The notes below the pieces were generated by a model. That model was not told where the DNA came from. It worked only from the letters and a program-made list of their open reading frames with translations, and did no database searches. Positions 61,413-64,000 of a stretch of 64,000 nucleotides of DNA are shown here, in pieces (within the stretch, counting starts at the first letter, position 1; every line of letters starts with the position of its first letter). Origin of the DNA: Confluentibacter lentus (GTDB lineage Bacteria > Bacteroidota > Bacteroidia > Flavobacteriales > Flavobacteriaceae); assembly GCF_002806995.1 (NCBI RefSeq), contig NZ_NIHE01000001.1, positions 682,001 to 746,000 on the forward strand, read 5' to 3'. The translations under genes were made by a program, and so were the position numbers.

Positions 61413-62273
61413 TTAATTATTCAAAGCTTCCGCTCCACCAACAATTTCTAAAATTTCGTTTGTGATGGCTGCTTGACGTGCTTTGTTATATGTTAATTTC
61501 AATTGATTTCTTAATTCTGTGGCATTATCTGTTGCTTTGTGCATGGCGGTCATACGCGCACCATGTTCGCTTGCGAATGAGTCTCTAACGCCTTTATACA
61601 ATTGTGTTTTTAAAGACTTCGGAATTAAATGCTCAACGATTTCTGCTTTTGAAGGTTCAAAAATATAATCTGCGTTATTATTTGTACTTCCTTCAACAGG
61701 AACAATTGGTAAAAATTGTTCTGTGGTGACTATTTGGGTAGCGGCATTTTTAAATTTATTGTAAACGATTTCAATTTTATCAAATTCGCCTGCAACAAAT
61801 TTATCCATTAACATTTGAGCGATGTTAGCAACATTATCAAAAGTTAAATCATCAAGAACATCACTTTTATTAGCAATAACCTTATTGGTTTTTTTAAAAG
61901 CATCATTCGCTTTTTTTCCAATGGCTACATAAGAAACCTCTTGATTAGCATACGTTTGAGACGTTAACTTGTTAACCTCTTTAATAATATTTGAGTTAAA
62001 TGCACCAGCTAAACCTCTATTGGAAGTAATAGAAACAATTAAAACCTTTTTTACCTCTCTTTGGGTTGAAAATTTACTTCCAGAATCTGCATCTAAAGTG
62101 GCACTTAAGCTTTGTAAAAGCTCGGTTAACTTATCTGCATAAGGACGCATTGCCGTAATAGCATCTTGTGCCTTTTTTAACTTTGCAGCCGATACCATTT
62201 TCATGGCACTGGTAATCTGCATCGTTGAAGACACTGATGTTATTCTGTTACGTATTTCTTTTAAATTTGCCAT
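61413..62273 (-). CDS. atpG: F1F0 ATP synthase gamma subunit
   Basis: A 286-residue protein. It begins ANLKEIRNRITSVSSTMQIT and SAMKMVSAAKLKKAQDAITA, the N-terminal coiled-coil helix of the central rotor shaft, and ends TYNKARQAAITNEILEIVGG, the matching C-terminal helix. It transmits rotation between F0 and the alpha3beta3 ring. It normally lies close behind atpA; here a 391-bp gap with a frameshifted four-helix-bundle gene separates them. Its upstream leader holds heptamer repeats. Confidence 0.96.
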   Translation of the reverse strand: MANLKEIRNRITSVSSTMQITSAMKMVSAAKLKKAQDAITAMRPYADKLTELLQSLSATLDADSGSKFSTQREVKKVLIVSITSNRGLAGAFNSNIIKEVNKLTSQTYANQEVSYVAIGKKANDAFKKTNKVIANKSDVLDDLTFDNVANIAQMLMDKFVAGEFDKIEIVYNKFKNAATQIVTTEQFLPIVPVEGSTNNNADYIFEPSKAEIVEHLIPKSLKTQLYKGVRDSFASEHGARMTAMHKATDNATELRNQLKLTYNKARQAAITNEILEIVGGAEALNN

Positions 62274-62280
62274 AGTTCAA

Positions 62281-62301
62281 ATTATGAATTATGAATTATG
62301 A
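62281..62301. repeat. Heptamer tandem repeat ATTATGA x3 in the atpG leader
   Basis: Three exact ATTATGA units from 62281 to 62301, beginning 7 bp upstream of the atpG start codon and overlapping the stop of the four-helix-bundle gene. Confidence 0.75.
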
Positions 62302-62648
62302 ATTATGAATTTTTAATAATTGAAACTAAAAGTTTAATTAGCACTTCACAATCCTCTCTAAGCTTTGGTGGCACTTTGTAAATATTTGTTTCTTCGATAA
62401 CGTCCAACCAAAATGATGTCTCATCTGCTTCTTTAAGAGCAATTCCTAATTTATTTTTAAAATCTTTTGTACTTACACCTCTTTGAGATTCTCTAACATT
62501 AGCACCAATGCTGGTGCCTGATTTTATCAGCTGATTTGCTATTTCAAAAAAACGCTTTTCTTTGAGTTCCTCAGCATAAACAACAATATCACAAGCAAAA
62601 TAAAAACTTTTATCTACTATGGCATTGCCGCTTTTTTTTAAAACTCAT
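62296..62648 (-). pseudogene. Four-helix-bundle (S23-like) protein gene with a frameshift in an A8 tract
   Basis: On the minus strand an ATG at 62648 opens MSFKKKR, then soon stops. If one A of the eight-A tract (62632-62639) is removed the frame continues as SGNAIVDKSFYFACDIVVYA, with QLIKSGTSIGANVRESQRGV and FKNKLGIALKEADETSFWLD, to the stop at 62298-62296. These are the hallmarks of the four-helix-bundle/23S-rRNA intervening-sequence-protein-like family (about 115 residues). No start codon exists in the good frame. A homopolymer indel is a true mutation, a phase-variable switch, or a sequencing error. It sits between atpA and atpG. Confidence 0.7.
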
Positions 62649-62667
62649 AATTCTGAATTCAGAATTA
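62648..62667. repeat. 20-bp perfect palindrome at the atpA stop
   Basis: AATTCTGAATTCAGAATT, extended by one base on each side, is a perfect inverted repeat that includes the atpA stop codon and reaches the start codon of the four-helix-bundle gene. It may mark the junction of an inserted cassette. Confidence 0.8.
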
Positions 62668-64000
62668 GCTTCTATATTTACTAGATAAATCTTTTGCTAC
62701 AACTGTTAATGTATCTGTAACTTCGTCTGTTAATTTACCTGCTTTTAAATCGGCTAAAACATTACTGTGTTTCGCTTTTAAGAATTCTAAATAATCGCGT
62801 TCAAATTCTTTTACTTTTTCAACAGGCACATCTCTTAACAAGTTTTTAGAACCTGCATAAATAATAGCAATTTGATCTTCTACTTTAAACGGATCATTTT
62901 GAGCTTGTTTCAAAATCTCCACGTTACGTTTACCTTTTTCAATAACATTTAAAGTCACAGCATCTAAATCTGACCCAAACTTAGCAAAAGCTTCTAACTC
63001 ACGATATTGTGCTTGGTCTAATTTTAAAGTCCCCGCTACTTTTTTCATGGATTTAATCTGAGCGTTACCACCCACACGAGATACCGAAATACCTACGTTG
63101 ATTGCTGGACGTACACCCGAGTTGAATAAATCACCATCCAAGAAAATCTGTCCATCTGTAATCGAAATTACGTTTGTTGGAATATATGCTGACACGTCTC
63201 CTGCTTGTGTTTCAATAATTGGTAATGCTGTTAACGAACCGCCACCTTTAACAATAGATTTTATTGATTCTGGAAGGTCGTTCATATTCTTAGCAATCTC
63301 ATCATTGTTGATGATTTTTGCAGCACGCTCCAATAAACGGGAGTGTAAGTAGAAAACGTCTCCAGGATATGCCTCACGTCCCGGTGGACGACGTAATAAT
63401 AAAGACACCTCACGGTAAGCAACAGCTTGTTTTGATAAATCATCATAAATGATTAAAGCTGGACGACCGGAATCTCTAAAATACTCTCCAATAGATGCTC
63501 CTGAAAACGGTGCATATACTTGCATCGCTGCAGGATCTGAAGCATTAGCAGCAACAATCGTCGTATAGGCTAAAGCTCCTTTTTCCTCTAATGTTTTTGC
63601 TATGTTTGCTACTGTTGACGCTTTTTGTCCAACAGCAACGTATATACAATATACAGGATTTCCGGCATCATAAAATTCTTTTTGATTTAAGATGGTATCA
63701 ATACAAACCGCTGTTTTACCAGTTTGACGGTCGCCAATAACCAACTCACGTTGTCCACGACCAACAGGAATCATCGCATCAATAGATTTAATCCCCGTTT
63801 GTAATGGTTCTGTTACTGGTTCACGGAAAATAACTCCAGGCGCTTTACGCTCTAAAGGCATTTCGTAAGTTTGACCAGTAATAGGGCCTTTACCATCAAT
63901 TGGGTTTCCTAAAGTATCTACAACACGTCCAACAATACCTTCCCCAACTTTAATAGAAGCAATACGAGAAGTACGTTTTACAATAGATCCTTCTTTAATA
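62665..64000 (-). CDS. atpA: F1F0 ATP synthase alpha subunit, N-terminus outside the window
   Basis: About 445 residues are present, the C-terminal part of a protein of about 525. The frame is open to the window edge ([20 protein letters not shown]), so the Met in [10 protein letters not shown] is internal and not the start. Walker A is [14 protein letters not shown], and [17 protein letters not shown] the Walker B region; [20 protein letters not shown] is the conserved alpha-subunit signature. It forms non-catalytic nucleotide sites in F1. Confidence 0.97.
   Translation of the reverse strand, partial: IKEGSIVKRTSRIASIKVGEGIVGRVVDTLGNPIDGKGPITGQTYEMPLERKAPGVIFREPVTEPLQTGIKSIDAMIPVGRGQRELVIGDRQTGKTAVCIDTILNQKEFYDAGNPVYCIYVAVGQKASTVANIAKTLEEKGALAYTTIVAANASDPAAMQVYAPFSGASIGEYFRDSGRPALIIYDDLSKQAVAYREVSLLLRRPPGREAYPGDVFYLHSRLLERAAKIINNDEIAKNMNDLPESIKSIVKGGGSLTALPIIETQAGDVSAYIPTNVISITDGQIFLDGDLFNSGVRPAINVGISVSRVGGNAQIKSMKKVAGTLKLDQAQYRELEAFAKFGSDLDAVTLNVIEKGKRNVEILKQAQNDPFKVEDQIAIIYAGSKNLLRDVPVEKVKEFERDYLEFLKAKHSNVLADLKAGKLTDEVTDTLTVVAKDLSSKYRS

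Noticed and set aside
63861-64000. Met at 63861 as the atpA start
   Set aside because: The frame continues upstream with conserved alpha-subunit sequence to the window edge, so the real start is outside.
1-64000. rRNA, tRNA, CRISPR array, prophage or complete insertion sequence
   Set aside because: I scanned the window by eye and saw no cloverleaf-like tRNA, no regularly spaced repeats and no transposase, integrase or phage genes; a covariance or profile search would be decisive.

Overview
The window is an AT-rich chromosomal segment of a Bacteroidota bacterium, almost certainly a member of the Flavobacteriaceae. The signs are the gliding lipoprotein gene gldH next to a PSP1/RicT gene and a PBP1A gene, a SPOR protein with an HU-CCDC81 N-terminus, start regions without clear Shine-Dalgarno sequences, and Bacteroidota-type promoters (TTTG, about 18 bp, TAnnTTTG). 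No rRNA, tRNA, CRISPR array, prophage or complete insertion sequence was seen. The window opens inside an AraC-family gene and closes inside atpA.

Layout. 1-3100: an AraC-type regulator fragment, then two tandem secreted paralogues plus the collapsed relic of a third, each with its own promoter and a near-identical terminator. 3100-10800: a small-gene accessory/stress region with a radical SAM protein, two HxlR regulators facing their targets (a short-chain dehydrogenase and a DoxX-like protein) across repeat-rich operators, an AraC regulator, two alpha/beta hydrolases and a drug/metabolite transporter. 10800-19700, mostly minus strand: enoyl-CoA hydratase, a frameshifted small gene, a Gfo/Idh/MocA oxidoreductase, an NtrY-like histidine kinase, hemJ-MATE-hemH preceded by a 53-residue unknown protein, a ThuA-domain lipoprotein and an AraC regulator. 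19800-31150, plus strand: heme biosynthesis genes hemA, fused hemC-hemD, hemE, hemF and hemB, interleaved with a Trk/Ktr potassium system, NhaA, an acetyltransferase and an AT-rich orphan gene. With hemH and hemJ this covers nearly the whole C5 route to heme; hemL is not here. 31170-36364: a tightly packed plus-strand run (CNNM/CBS protein, methylguanine methyltransferase, serine hydrolase, exonuclease, double-ATPase ABC protein). 36600-45000, minus strand: succinyl-CoA:3-ketoacid CoA transferase, PBP1A-gldH-ricT, and a tRNA U34 hydroxylation operon carrying both the oxygen-dependent (TrhO) and the U32/prephenate-type (TrhP) enzymes with a ferredoxin. 45000-49200: recA and an envelope-stress ECF sigma locus. 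49300-61300: plsC, trpS, dprA, a SPOR protein, a thioesterase, an EnvC/DUF4292/TPR/nucleotidyltransferase/dut/flippase cell-envelope run and a lipoprotein. 61400-64000: atpG and atpA separated by a frameshifted four-helix-bundle gene.

The most interesting system is around recA. Two copies of one ECF-type promoter (GCAACC, 14 bp, GCATCTA) lie on either side of recA and point away from it. The right-hand copy drives an operon of a lipoprotein, an ECF sigma factor and a protein that appears to join a cytoplasmic anti-sigma segment, an inner-membrane helix, a roughly 200-residue Asn/Thr/Lys-rich linker and a C-terminal outer-membrane beta-barrel: a single chain that could span both membranes, like the dual membrane-spanning anti-sigma factors described in Bacteroides. 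The left-hand copy appears to drive a structured, apparently non-coding RNA of about 200 nt that ends at a strong terminator, so the sigma factor may control its own operon and a small RNA.
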